NCBI GenBank assembly: GCA_030544235.1
Contig: CM060484.1
Location: forward strand, 12,233,531-12,297,530
Source: Lepturacanthus savala
Lineage: Eukaryota > Chordata > Actinopteri > Scombriformes > Trichiuridae
DNA length: 64,000 bases
Direction: 5' to 3'
Below, piece after piece: positions 25,076-36,697 of the stretch (position 1 is its first letter; every line of letters starts with the position of its first letter). A program made the position numbers and the translations under genes. The notes under the pieces are model-generated. The model searched no databases. It had not been told where the DNA came from and was given only the letters and a program-made list of their open reading frames with translations.

Positions 25076-26059
25076 ACACATGGGGTGCAAATGTGCATGT
25101 TTTTTTTTTTTTTTACCTTTCGTGCAAGGGACACCCAAGTAATGATGATTGGCTAAGGTAGAGTAGGATTTCAGGGACATTACGTGGGCGGGTGTTTACG
25201 CACCCCAACACATAGCAGCACACACACACAAACTACCAGAGATGGTCGAGTCCGGAGTCGAGGGGGGAAGACAGTGTTCGCGAGATGGAAATATAGGCAC
25301 TACTTTATCCTCATTGGGGTAAAAGGTAAAAATGTACATGTTGAGTGTGAATCAATTAATCAATTAGTTGTTTGCTTCATAAAATGGTGTAAAATGTTGA
25401 TCACTGTTTCCCAAAGCTGGAGATGCAACAAGTACTGTTCAGTGATTATCACAATGCAACGATTGACTGACTGAATAGAGAATATATATGAACTAATGAG
25501 TTTGATGTCCCTATCATAAAACACTGTAGATAAACATAATTAAAGGTAGATTAGTGACAGTTACTGTGTGGGTGTGTGACTGACTGGGAGGGGAGAGAAA
25601 AAACTTTTAATGACGTCAAAAACAACAGATTGGAGGCAGGTGGGAGGAAAAACAAAATAGCTATTTTAATGGATTCCAGGCCTGGACATCAAAAATACTG
25701 AGAAGAAACTTGAAAAAAAAAAAAAAACTCAAATGGGAAAACTAAAAACAGTGGAGCCTGCAGCCAGCCTAACATTCTCCCCTGCTTGCCAGAAAGTGTC
25801 TGCTGCTCTGCTTCCCACTTTTTAAACAGACCCAAAGCCCCACCCCTGCAGGGCAATTAACCACCCCAAGGTGCTCCCAATCTCCTAATCAGTGGCCTCT
25901 GGCCCTGCAGAGACACAAGCACAGCACACATAAGCATTCATTTCAATACGTTCTGCAGATCCAGCAAGTGTTGCCGATTCACACGCGGGCATACAGTCGC
26001 CGCTACTCTGTGACAGGGTCTAACGATGGTGTGGAAGTTTAAAAGCCCGGTGTGTCCTG
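25076..26059. other. unassigned DNA
   Basis: No gene or recognised repeat is visible. A short (CA)n run lies near 25210. Confidence 0.4.
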
Positions 26060-26676
26060 ATTGATTTCAATCCCTGACACCCAATGACGGTCGAGCGTCA
26101 TACGGAGCCTACTCGTTTTTCTTCATCATGTGGCCACCCGGTGCGCCTCATTTCGTTCGCGCTGCAAAAAAAAAAAAAAAAAGTTGGCAGCTGGCCGCAC
26201 ACAGTAAAACCTGGAGTTTATGGGGCCCCCAGGGGTCTTTGTCCAGGTGGCGTTGACCCATTCGCGCCGTCGAATCTGCTGAGCCGATCGGCTTCGGCCC
26301 TGATAGATCCTCCCCTGGCTCTCCCCCGCTCCTCCCCCGCTCCACACTCCCCCCCCGGAGTGATTGTTTGTTTTCAGCTGTCACTTTCAAGGTGACCAAC
26401 TGTGAATAAAACATAAATATGGGGGAACATTCTCGCTGTCAAAAACCTGGTGAACATGCTGAGAGCTAAAAGACGGCTATTTGTGCGTGTCTATATGTGT
26501 GTGTGTGCGCGCGTAGGCATGTACTATGAGTCACACGTGTGTACTTGCGTGTTCCGTCCAAGGGTCTTTTCGCGACGAGCATCAAGTAGCTGTTTTGTGG
26601 TGACAGAAAAGTGTTGTTTGTGCGTCTGTCAGCGTCGCGGCGCGGCGATGGGTCCTGGCAGGTGTCGCCACCCCCT

Positions 26677-26677
<1 letters not shown>

Positions 26678-26706
<29 letters not shown>
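26678..26706. repeat. (AC)n microsatellite, 29 bp
   Basis: Perfect AC array within CpG island 2. Confidence 0.95.
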
Positions 26707-26709
<3 letters not shown>

Positions 26710-26813
26710 ACACTGACATCTCATTCTCGTCCCAGTCATTCAAAGCCGAGGCCCTTGCCGGGCCGCGGGAGACGTGCCTGCAGGATCGCGGGCTGAATGC
26801 TAAAGCGAAGAAG

Positions 26814-26858
26814 ATGGCCGCCACTCCCGCCGCCTCAGATAAGATCGCACGCTGCTGA
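26814..26858 (+). CDS. possible upstream ORF, 14 codons
   Basis: ATG at 26814 lies in a strong Kozak context (AAGATGG) overlapping the YY1-like site. It encodes MAATPAASDKIARC and stops at TGA 26856-26858. Another ATG follows one base after the stop. A second frame from 26860 encodes 57 residues rich in Arg, Gly and Glu and ends at TGA 27031-27033, just before the splice donor. Both would act as upstream ORFs if the real start is at 26981. Whether either is translated is unknown. Confidence 0.25.
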   Translation: MAATPAASDKIARC

Positions 26859-26980
26859 TATGACAGAGAGGGATCGGAGCCGACGTGCCGCGGCCCCCCG
26901 GGGTTCCCTCCGCTCGGACCGCCGCGGTCCGGCAGAGAGTCGCGACAAAAGAGGAGGGGACGCGGGTGAAATGACAGACG

Positions 26981-27041
26981 ATGGCGAAGTGGACGAAGGG
27001 GGAGATAGGGCAGAAGCAGAAGAAGAAAAGTGACAAAACGT
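26981..27041 (+). CDS. candidate first coding exon, product unknown
   Basis: ATG 26981 has A at -3 and G at +4, a good Kozak context. The frame encodes 20 lysine-rich residues beginning MAKWTKGE and including KQKKKSDKT. It is still open at the putative donor AAACGT|GTAAGT (27041/27042), leaving phase 1. Reading past the donor gives a stop within three codons, as expected for intron sequence. The last exon base is T rather than the usual G, a mild weakness. I do not recognise the peptide, and no downstream exon was found in the window. A chance short frame in a 5' UTR exon remains possible. Confidence 0.3.
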
Positions 27042-27060
27042 GTAAGTTCTAAGTGAGAAT

Positions 27061-27810
27061 CCGTCACCGTGGGAACGTCAGACGATTCTCCAGCTTCACA
27101 CCGCTCGCTCTCGTCTGTTCTCTCTCTATTCCATACACACACTAACAAAGTAATTATGAACACACACACACACGCGCGCGCTGAGCATACGCTTGGACAA
27201 ACAGTGATGGATGGGCCTGATGGTCTATCTATAGGACTGCTAAGGAGGCCAAAAGCCATGTAATTGCAGTCCAATTAACAGCGACAGAATGACTAATGGT
27301 GACTTTGCCCCATTTCCTCATTTCTCTCCTCCCTCTCTGTCACCCGCTTCTCACCTTTTCGAATTCCTCATCTATTGTTCAACAAGCTGTTCCCTAACTC
27401 TGCCAGCTTCCCTTCACCTCTTTTCTTCAACTCTCCCGGTTTGTTTCTGTGTGGATGTGGTTCCCTTGACCTCATCTTCTACTTCACGCTGATGAGAGGC
27501 ATGAGGGCAGAGCCGCTGAATTAGCTCTGTGTGTGTGTGTTTGTGTGTGTTTGCTGCCTCCACTCCAGGCTTTGCTGATTTTGCAGTTTGCTTCTGTAAT
27601 ATGCAGATGCTCCTCATACGCCGGAGTCTGGAGTGCGTTTCTCTCTAATAACTACGCAGCGGACAGGTCAGAGAGAGTGGGAGGACTTGTTGATGGTAAA
27701 AAGGAATGATAAAAATGCCCCGGTCTCTTGCAGGCTGGGGAAAAACTCACCTAAACTAAACTCTAAAAAGCTGAAACAAACTAGTTTTTTACAGCAGGTT
27801 TGTCTGAAAT
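27061..27810. other. DNA downstream of the island, likely intron start
   Basis: It includes a (CA)n(CG)n run at 27162-27181 and a compact high-complexity stretch at 27255-27320 (CATGTAATTGCAGTCCAATT, AACAGCGACAGAATGACTAA). No coding exon is recognised. Confidence 0.4.
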
Positions 27811-28440
27811 TTAAAGGCATAATCTGGTATTTTAAACGTCTAGCCCCATTTCCCATGTTCCTGGCATGTACCTGAAGCATGGAGACCATAATTTCACCGA
27901 CCGTTCCGGTATTGAGCTTCGTAGTGATTTCCCTTCAGATGGATTTTCATTATAATGGAGGTGCACAGGGAAGATTTTCGGTAGCTCGCTCCCAAATGGG
28001 AAGTGCAACGGGAAGCTCACGCTTTAATCTCACTTGTTGTCAATATGTTGTCCTGCAATTTATAGATGACTTGCTAACCTTCCTTCTTGAAACCAGAGCT
28101 AGATTTGTTCTGTTACTACTTCGAGGGCCATCGGTAGTAAACCTCTACCGCTCTGTCGCAATTAGGAGAGCAGCGATCATTTCCAAGCCTTTCAAAGTAA
28201 AGTACAAATGTATGACATGGGATGCATTACATGATACAGCTCACTGTGATGGGTACACACCAGGCTTCCTACAATTGTTTATTCGGGTTTTCCACAAAGT
28301 TCACTTCCATTATAAAAGATCCGATCGTAGAGAAATCACTACAAAGCTGAAAAGGAGGGATTGATGAAACTATGGTCTCTATGCTTCAGATATCTGCTAT
28401 GAACATGAAAAATAGGGCTAGATGTCCAAAATACTAAATA
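27811..28440 (+). mobile_element. long-TIR non-autonomous transposon, copy B1, both ends present
   Basis: The left end (TTAAAGGCATAATCTGGTA ... TAGCCCCATTTCCCATGTTC ... CTGAAGCATGGAGACC) is inverted at the right end (GGTCTCTATGCTTCAGATA ... GAACATGAAAAATAGGGCTA ... TGTCCAAAATACTAAA). The terminal inverted repeats are therefore about 65-75 bp with moderate divergence. The 161-codon frame across its interior has no recognisable motif and is probably chance. The same family occurs at 19250-20015. Confidence 0.8.
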
Positions 28441-31400
28441 CTAATACCAAAACTATTTTGTAAATCAAATAATTATTTTCGTTTTTTAAGCATAATTTCC
28501 AAATTTGTCCTTTCCAGCTTCTCAAATGCAAAGATTTGCTGCTTTTTGGATATTTTCTTATAATGGTACGTTTAACTTTAACTGTTTAACTAACTGTAAA
28601 TTGAATATTTTAAGTGTAACTAACTTTCTAACCATATATAATTTTAACCATTCATTTTAGATTCACCTTACCAGAATCAGAAATAAGACACTAGTGCTGG
28701 TCATGCTAAGTGGCTAGTGTTATGCTAACACCACTTATGTGGTTCAGATGTTGACCTTTGTGGGGTCCTTGCCCACACTATAAATTTCCTGCTCTACATA
28801 GTATTTAACCCATCTAATAACAACAGGCTCCAACTTATTACACTGTAAATTTTACAACTGGGAAGCGTTGGTGCTTCCTGTGTCTGTCATTTCAAATTAA
28901 AAGACTTTTTTTGACCAATGGACCAATGAAGACTCTTTTCATTGAGTTCAGTCGACTATTAGGCAACAGCCCTAATCTTAATAGAACAAACCAACCTGAA
29001 TGGGGTCATATTGACAGACAGTATAAGACAGTATAACCTATTTTTTCCTGCCACCAACCTTAATTAGTTTTATTCATAAATAAAACAATTTTTTGCTATG
29101 CTTGATATTGTGTCTCCTCCTCATTACAAATTTACCTGTGTCTTTCATAGAGAAGGGATATTTGCATATGACATATAAATGTAAGACTTGCAACTTTATC
29201 TGTAATCTGAGTGACAATCATTTGTGAAACAGGAGCGAGGTGTCTGGATCTAGGGGAAGCTAAGGGGCAAGAGAGCTCATCCTTAGGATCATGCAAAGGA
29301 GCTCAGACATCTGGAAGCAGCAGCTCATGTTATAACACGCCTCCTTTAACATGCCAGGTCTGACTTGTGTGATTGTCAAAACCCGCTGCAGCTGCTCCAG
29401 AGAGAAAACACGAAACCCCATTGAATTTTTTGAAGAAGGCCCTTGATATTCACTTGGCATTCATGGACCCGCCATATGCCTCACACTGTGTTGTCCTGTA
29501 TGGTCTCATCCTATAAGTAGCCCGGTGTGTTTACAATCCACCACTGAGCTCTTTTCATATATCTGGCACATGTACATTCAGCTTCACGGGCTACAAAGCC
29601 AGGCAAGATATTCTGTGTGGATAGTGAGGTTTTCATGTTTGTGCTCCTCCACTGTCACGCAAGGATCAAACAGTAGTTTCTGTTTTTCGTGGTGCTGCTC
29701 AACAGTATTCTGGTGACTGTATTGTGTGTCAGATATGAACCTGATTGTGATGTGGTTTGACTCATAGGATTTGATCCACAGCTGACTTTAAACGCTGCAT
29801 ATCCAGGTGTTCTGTGTCAAAAAGTTTCTAAAACCTTTTGTGTCTAAACGGAGCTGAGTCAACATCGGTTGGGGATGAAGATCTTTGATACGTTAAAGGC
29901 CCAACGTCATACATATGATGCCATTTATTATTATTTTAGGGGTTATAAAAAATTGTTCCCATGCATCAAACACTAGGAAAAAAAGGAAAAAATGCACACA
30001 GGCTGGATTTTGAAACTTACTGTGGAGTTTCACGGCTCGGTTGAACTTCCTTGACTTTGTGATGTCATGCAGTAGCACCTGTAAAACCTGCAGCACCCAC
30101 TTTTTCAGTCTTGAAAGTGCAACTAAAGAGAAGGTCATGAATATTTTTTTTTCTGGAAAAATGCAAATATACTATGGTAGGAGTATCAAAACTTCAAATA
30201 AAATTCAGAAAACATTAATATTAACATAACTATTCCGCTAACACCAGGGTAGTGTATATTTAGGTGGATTTACAACATTTTAATAAAATTTCATTCAAGG
30301 GTAAAAAAAAAGTCTGACTCTCTTTATGTATGATCACTAACTATCTAATTTTGAACAATTAGATTTGCTCAAAAGCTCCGTCTGGGAGGGAAGAGATTTT
30401 TTTTCTTAGTTTGTGTTAATCATGTAATTTGTGTATATATTAAAAAGCAATGCAAGCGTGTATTCTGTTTGCCAATATATAAAAAAAACATATTTTTTCT
30501 AAACCAGCCTTCAGATCTGGTACATATGTATTTGGTACATATTCCTACAAAGGTGCATTTTCAGTATGAGTGAGATCTTATCAAAGTGAGCTGCTTTGAA
30601 CAGAAAAGGTAACTTCTGATGCTGTAATATAGCAATATATGTCCTGATTTTATTTTTTATGTATCGTATTTTCCAGCCTACATAGGATACTGGAGGTGAC
30701 ACTATGTGGGTTGTTGAAATACTAATGCACAAAACTCAGTGTTAGAACTGTTTGCTTGTAGTTTTTTGACTTGCTGGAAATAAATCATACTTTTACTTTT
30801 TGCAGGAGCTGTTCAACCTGCAAACTGGGATATTTATAACAGAGTACACTCATCACTGTTCATTTGCCAATCTAGAGTAAAGACAGTTAAAACCATTGAA
30901 GCCCAGAGTTATTGATAATGCTCTGCAATTTTTTTCCCATTTGGACCCAGGAGGTTATTATATAATTCTTCATATTTTATTAATGTAACACTAATTTTCC
31001 AAAGTAACCACCTGAGCACTGTTTCGAGGGCTTGAATTTGGGGATTGAAACCAGTGACTTGTTAATAATGATTGTATTCAGTATTTATAAAGAAGCTGTG
31101 GGAGTCAATTAGAATCGATTTTTTGCCATTGGTGAAGCTTCTTTTTTGTACTTCAGTATCAAGACGTGACAGTTTCTACTTGATAATCATGTACTAAATG
31201 CTTAATACCACACTACGAGCTCCCCCTCAGAGAAAATCGAGAGAACTCTTTCTGTTAGTCGCTATTAAATGTCATATAAATCAGCTATTTAGCAGCTCCT
31301 GTTTTCAGAAAAAAACATTGATATAAATTGTGATACTGAAGGAAACTCTATGTCATGATTTTCAGGACTCAACCAATTCCTAACTGTGAATGATCAACCA

Positions 31401-31660
31401 TCAGCTTGTTTTAGTGTTGTGTGTAGTGAAGATGTCTTCATTGTTTCAGGGAATGGAAGATTGCATTGTATCCCAGATTCTCTGAAAGGAGAGACCTTTT
31501 CTCCATCCTACATACTCTATTAGTGTGAGGACTGATGCTAATGGAGACAGCCCACATGGATTACTCTTAAAGACTCATCATCTGATGCGCTGATTACAAT
31601 CTGTAGTTATATAAGGACCATGCATGCGTGGCCTCTTACCTAACTTTGATTAGAATGTGT
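28441..31660. other. unassigned AT-rich DNA
   Basis: No gene or confident repeat is visible across 3.2 kb. A segment at 29895-30175 (AAAGGCCCAACGTC, TTGTGATGTCATGCAG, AAGGTCATGAATATTT) may be a decayed MITE but lacks a clear partner terminus. Confidence 0.4.
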
Positions 31661-31683
31661 TTCAGAGTGGCTCTTGGCTGGAC

Positions 31684-31736
31684 AGTCTCGACACTCGGAA
31701 ACCCAGTAACTTTCTGTTCTCTCTTGTGTCGAGACT
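31684..31736. repeat. inverted repeat, 11-bp arms, 31-bp loop
   Basis: AGTCTCGACAC (31684-31694) pairs exactly with GTGTCGAGACT (31726-31736). Confidence 0.8.
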
Positions 31737-31779
31737 CAATATGAATCTCTTGACCCTACATAGTCTATACGCAGGGATT

Positions 31780-32300
31780 CCTTTTGGCCTTTTCTGTCCG
31801 TAAACGTGCCCCCTGAAGTCACCAAATTTTGCGGCAAAATGAAAAAAGTTGGGCTCCGTGGCTGATACAGACAAATAAAATTCACTACCCATGTACAGCG
31901 TGTCAAGATGCATTAAAAAGTCACTTGATCCAACACCATAACACCAACAGGAAGTCGGCCATCTTGATTGATAGATCGATTTTTTTTTCCACTTTAACAC
32001 AGCATACTTTGTTCAAACTTCACCAAATTTCTCACGCTTCATTAGTGACCCACCCTGAATGCACCACCATATTTACTCAGAGTCATTTAATCCGATTTTG
32101 GTAATAGGAAAAAAAACTTTCAAAATAATGGCCCGTCCTTTAGCTTTGACATAGATGAACAGAATTTGCTACACACGTATATCAGGTGAAGACAGACAAA
32201 AAAATCTCTTGGACACTAAGGTCCAACAGGAAATCTGACATTTTGATTCGGCTGTTAATGAAATGATTATTTACAGGCATTGTACTATAACAAACTTCTA
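31780..32300 (+). repeat. dispersed fish repeat (AACAGGAAGTCGGCCATCTTG type)
   Basis: AACAGGAAGTCGGCCATCTT at about 31948 and a diverged version AACAGGAAATCTGACATTTT at about 32226 lie about 280 bp apart. They are embedded in text such as CTTCACCAAATTTCTCACGC and TAATCCGATTTTGG. I remember this phrase as a hallmark of a long teleost interspersed repeat; its class is uncertain. Confidence 0.5.
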
Positions 32301-32849
32301 GGTAATTGATCAGAATAACTTTAAATAGCTTCTGTGCCATCTAAAGACCTTTGTAGTCAAGAAATTATCAAAATGCTGAGTTTTAACTGAAAACATCAAA
32401 CTGGAAGTTGTTATAACATCAGCATACTTTGTATGCATTAAAAATTATTGTATTAAAACAACGTGTCACTTGCCTCTCAAGACTTCCTTAGAAAGAGGTG
32501 TGTGATCTTTGACATAACTAGAAGAATATGTTTGACCTATAATCTATAATAATCATATCTACATCTATATAGTTTAAAGAAATAATAGTAATAAAATTAA
32601 AAAGAAAAAAAATATGGTGGGAAATATCTCTGCTCTTTCCTTCACTTCAGTGCTGGACATGTCTTAATTATCTCATTCCCATGGCTCTGTGAAGATCTAA
32701 CATTACGGGATATTTCATGAATTCTGTAAACCCAATTCATGAAAAATGATAGTTATTCCTTAAAAAAACATTTCACTACATCAAACCTATGCATTGAGCT
32801 ATTCAGAAATACAAACAAACAAACAAAAAAATAATGTCCCAAACAGACT

Positions 32850-33140
32850 CTCTCTCCTTGGTAGCAGATTAGTGGCCATCACCCACAGGATATCCAGAAT
32901 ATTATGGGGTCTTTTATCACCCCCCTAAGATCACTGGAGGCTCCAGCATATTATAAGATCCTTTATCCCCAAGATCATTGGAGTCTTCACACCACTGCGG
33001 TTAATGTCACCAAAGTCCCAAGGTAGCAAGCTGCCTGGGACATTGCTAATAAGACTATACAATCACAGACTATTTATAGGGCTCCAAGGTCCTGGAGGTC
33101 TCAGTGATGGTGCTTAATTTTCGACTTTGGCCTTTCCATG
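32850..33140 (+). repeat. local duplication, copy 1
   Basis: It shares with 33611-33925 the words ATCACCCACAGGATATC, TCTTTTATCAC, AAGATCACTGGAG, GGTTAATGTCACC, AAGTCCCAAGGTAGCAAGCT, GGGCTCCAAGGTCCTGGA and GGCC(A/T)TTTCCATG, in the same order and orientation. Inside each copy the motif GATCACTGGAG...CTCCA is itself repeated. Confidence 0.85.
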
Positions 33141-33610
33141 TCTGACACTCTCAGCATTTGATACCTACCTGGCAGACACTGTTTCACAGTTTGAATTGTT
33201 TTAATTTTCAAATCAGTATTTTTTTTTTGTCCCTTGGAATTGTGGGTAACTCATTTTAACCTATAGCCGTGCAGAATGAATGCATTAAGAATTTGCTATT
33301 TTTTTAAGGTCAGTCACCTTGACAACGTCAATCAACCTTCCAGCAACATGAGGGGAATTAAGGCTATTATATCTATGTCTATATATTATGAAAATAATAT
33401 TTATAAATTGAAATAAAAATATTTTTTAAATTGAGTAATCCACATCTCTAGTGGGAAATGGCCTTGATGCTTCTGCTTGTTCCCATAAAGAGGGTTATTT
33501 CATGAAATATTATCTAGGTAATTTAAAATTGATTTTTTTAATGACAAAATAGCCATTTAATGAATGATTGAATACAATATGTTCTGAGTAATTCTGAAAA
33601 AAAAAAAAAA

Positions 33611-33925
33611 ACTCACTCCTCACGAGATTGGCAGCTATCACCCACCCACAGGATATCGAGCATATTATATGATCTTTTATCACGCCCAAGATCACTGGAG
33701 TCGCTACTGCAGGGAAGGCTCCAGCTTATAATAGGATCTTTTATCCCTTAGATCACTGGAGCCTCCACACCACTGTGGTTAATGTCACCCAAGTCCCAAG
33801 GTAGCAAGCTCCCTGACACATTGCCTATAAGGCTAAACATTCCCCAACTATTTAAAGGGCTCCAAGGTCCTGGAAGTCTCAGAGATCATGTCTTTTTTTT
33901 TTTTATCTCTGGCCATTTCCATGAA
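33611..33925 (+). repeat. local duplication, copy 2
   Basis: Second copy, offset about 761 bp from the first. It differs by small indels (including an extra GTCGCTACTGCAGGGAAG) and substitutions, so the duplication is not recent. The intervening DNA (33141-33610) is unrelated AT-rich sequence. No terminal features of an LTR are evident. Confidence 0.85.
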
Positions 33926-34095
33926 TTTGCAGAGATGACAAAAAAAGAACTTTGAAAAGAAATTTGCTTGAAATGTTTTTTTTCTCTCTCTCTCTTTCTC
34001 TTACTTCTCAGGACATTGCACAGATGATGAAATAAAAATCTTACCAAAAAAAAAGTCTGGTACAAAAAAAAGAAAAAAAAAAGATTGATAAATCA
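33926..34095. other. T- and A-rich low-complexity stretch
   Basis: (TC)n run near 33985 and A-rich runs near 34045-34080; no gene. Confidence 0.6.
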
Positions 34096-34386
34096 AGTAA
34101 TTCCACCAATTAACCCTGACAAGGCCTACCTATGAAGCGAGTGATCAAGAGAACGCCACAAGTATGCAAAGCGGTAATCAGAGCAAAGGGTGGCTATTTT
34201 AAAGAAACTAGGATATATACCACATTTTCAGTTATTTCACCTTTTTTGTTAAGTACATAGCACCATAAACATGTGTTCATTCATAGTTTTGATGTCTTCA
34301 GTGAGAATCTACAATGTAAATAATCATGAAAATAAAGAAAACACATTGAATGAGAAGGTGTGTCCAAACCTTTGGCCTGTACTGTA
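34096..34386 (+). pseudogene. Tc1/mariner transposon, 3' end with transposase C-terminus and TIR
   Basis: An open frame from ATG 34132 reads VIKRTPQVCKAVIRAKGGYF KE and stops at TAG 34258-34260. It matches the conserved C-terminus of fish Tc1 transposases (ERMPRVCKAVIKAKGG-like). The untranslated part continues through TTTTTTGTTAAGTACATAG and AATAAAGAAAACACATTGAA to the terminus GTCCAAACCTTTGGCCTGTACTGTA, which inverts to the familiar TACAG..CC..AAGGTTTGGAC end. The 5' TIR, DNA-binding and catalytic regions are missing, so the copy is dead. Confidence 0.88.
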
Positions 34387-36499
34387 TATTTTTTCTATTT
34401 CATAATTTTTATTTGTCAGACGTGACTTTGACTGGCAACCCCCTTCGTTGAAAAATGTCAAACCAAAATAAAGGGTCAAAAAAAAAAAAAAATCTTTCTA
34501 CATTTCTCATAGTCTCATGATCATGGATTTCAGGCCTAAAATACCAACTTCCTGTCAGGCTCCGCCTACTTTTGCTGCTTTTGCTTTAAGCTCCACCCAT
34601 TCACAGAATTGGGGATTGACTCACTTTTTGGAGCAGCCACTGCATTGGCTTAAATTTTTCAGCCCTGCACCCCTGGTTGGGGTTTATTCTTCCAGAAGCT
34701 CTGGCTCTCTCCTCCAGAGCTCCTTGGCACTCCAGAGCTGTCGGGGAGCAGTGGCTTCATCCGATCCTCCACATACTCTCCCTCAGTGTTGCAGCATCGT
34801 TCATAGCATATCTGGTGATTTTTTGTGCTCCATCGTCTGGAGCTCGTGCATGTTAGGAAGCGGCAAAAACACTTAATCTAAAAGCTATGCTTCATCTGTG
34901 TGTCCAGATCTGACTGTTTTGCAACTAAGAAGAAACTAAACATATTTTAAATGTTCATATTGTATATGTTAACAAGTATAACTTTGCCTGTGTTAAGTCA
35001 ACAGCCTGTTTTTCCTTCTATCACATACTTTTATGTAAATGTGCCTGTTGAGCTGCAGCAGTGTTTTTGTCTGTCCGTGCGCTTGTATGCAAATCAAGTT
35101 CAAATAAAGGACACGTGTAAAGACACTCAGTGGGAGCGACAGCTGACCCGATGACACGGAATGAGACTATATATAGATTTCTTTACTGTTGCAGCGTGGG
35201 GCTGAAGCCAGAAACACAACCACACGCAGGAACGTTGATGTCAGAAAATTCCGCAAAACTCAGAATTACCTTCAATGTCATTTCATAATCAAATTTGAAT
35301 CAGCTGCGCTTATAGACTATAAGGCCTCGAGCACTGCCTGTAATGGAACCAGTCATCTTTCCTCTCACTCCTGGTGGCAGTCCACCCTTGAAGGGGAAAC
35401 TGTTTTCTGGGCCACAGGAGGATCAGAGGTCAGAGTGGGCTGCACATCAGCTTCCTGCTCAAGGCCTTTGTACTGGATTCTTTGTGGTCTAACTGGTTTG
35501 TATCCAAGACCACCAAGTGAGCAGTGTTTTATTTATAACAAGAGTCACGCTCGAAGCTCTGTGAGGTTCTAAATGCTAACATTGGCATGCTAACATGCTA
35601 ATGCTGGGCAGCAACAATGTATATCATATTCACCGTCTTAGTTTAACGTTTGCTTATTAGCACCAAACACAAAGTGCAGCTGAGGCTGAAGGGAATCTCA
35701 TTAGTTTTTGCAGGTTTTTGCTCACAAGCCAAACCATGGGACACAGTAAGACTGTGACTTGATGAAAAGTCAAGGGATCAACAAATCCATCCTGAAGAAA
35801 TTTGAAGTAGAAGCAGTTATATTAAAGTAACTTCACAAAGTGTCTTTTAATTTGCCAGCGGCTGATTTGTGTCTTTTTCATTGTGTCAGAGTGAAGTGAA
35901 GACATTTCCACCGCCAGTGAAAGCAGAGATGTTGTGGTAGCATTGATGTGGAAATTCTTTTAAAGCACTCATGTGAAATTAGTTGTGACGCATGTGAGTC
36001 ATTCATTAAACCAACGGGAATCGTTATCAATCACCAAACTCCTAATTTCTGTCATTTCATACAAATGTGAAACACATGGTGCAGGAAAAGAAAAAGGCAA
36101 TGGCACACCACTCAGAATTTCTCAGATTATCCTTCAATCTACATTTAAAATTCAGCTTATCCAGACATGTGAACCAGAATGGCTACAGTGCAGAAGGCCA
36201 AGTAGACATCTATATTTAATTTATATAGGTCAGATAAAATGGGCCATCAGGTGATCAAGCTATTTGCTAAAAAGTGGCCCAATTTACCTCATGTAATCCT
36301 AATTTAATAGTATAATTTAATTGCTTTGATATGGGCTTCATAATTTAAAAAAAGTGGTGTGACTTGTTATCTGAATTGTATTGTAACTTTCTCTTAGATT
36401 CACTATCCTTAATTGCTTTTAATCTTAAATCTTTAAATTATGTATATTCAGGTCTCTTGTCAAAAAAAGGTTCTATGTCAATGGGATTTACCTGATTAC
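34387..36499. other. unassigned DNA
   Basis: No recognised gene. Frames at 34517-34876 and 35189-35572 have no domain I know. A run of CATGCTAACATGCTAATGC near 35588 is a simple local repeat. Confidence 0.4.
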
Positions 36500-36661
36500 T
36501 ACTGCCCTGCAGGTTTTATCAATATCCACACTCAATCACACCTGATTCTAATTATAAACTCATTATCAAGCAGCTGAAGCTTGTCAAGGACTTGATAATT
36601 GAGTTAATAATTAGAATAAGGTGTGTTCAATTGGGGAAATTCCTAAAACATGCAGGGCAGT
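36500..36661. mobile_element. foldback hAT-like MITE, complete copy
   Basis: The left end ACTGCCCTGCAGGTTTT (36500-36516) and right end AAAACATGCAGGGCAGT (36645-36661) are inverted with 16 of 17 matches. The interior is also near-palindromic (ACACCTGATTCTAATTAT versus ATAATTAGAATAAGGTGT, and CAGCTGAAGCTTG near the centre). At 162 bp with no coding capacity it would fold into one long hairpin. Half copy at 1847-1962. Confidence 0.85.
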
Positions 36662-36697
36662 AGCTCTCCAGGAGCGAGATTGGGTATCCTTGATCTA

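Larger units (their letters stand above)
26060..27060 (+). promoter_or_regulatory. CpG-rich island 2, probable promoter
   Basis: This is the densest CpG region in the window, with blocks such as GCGTCGCGGCGCGGCGATGG, CCGGGCCGCGGGAGACG and CCGCCGCGGTCCGGC at 26635-26935. AAGATGGCCGCC at 26811 resembles a YY1 site, which in vertebrate promoters often lies just downstream of the start site in this orientation. The good GTAAGT donor at 27042 supports a plus-strand transcript. The exact start site cannot be read from sequence. (CA)n tracts interrupt the island at 26678-26706. Confidence 0.6.

Noticed and set aside
26678..27274. 198-codon minus-strand ORF, the longest in the window
   Set aside because: It spans a CpG island and a (CA)n array (it ends in a VCVCV run), has no recognisable domain, and lies antisense to the better-supported promoter signals. 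High GC with few stop codons explains it.
27879..28364. 161-codon plus-strand ORF
   Set aside because: Lies wholly inside a non-autonomous transposon; no transposase motif, and the related copy at 19250 does not keep the frame.
32850..33925. A pair of LTRs flanking a small retroelement
   Set aside because: The copies are diverged, lack TG...CA ends, primer-binding and polypurine sites, and the 470 bp between them has no coding remnant.
35189..35572. 127-codon plus-strand ORF
   Set aside because: No recognisable domain, no splice context, and composition like the surrounding noncoding DNA.
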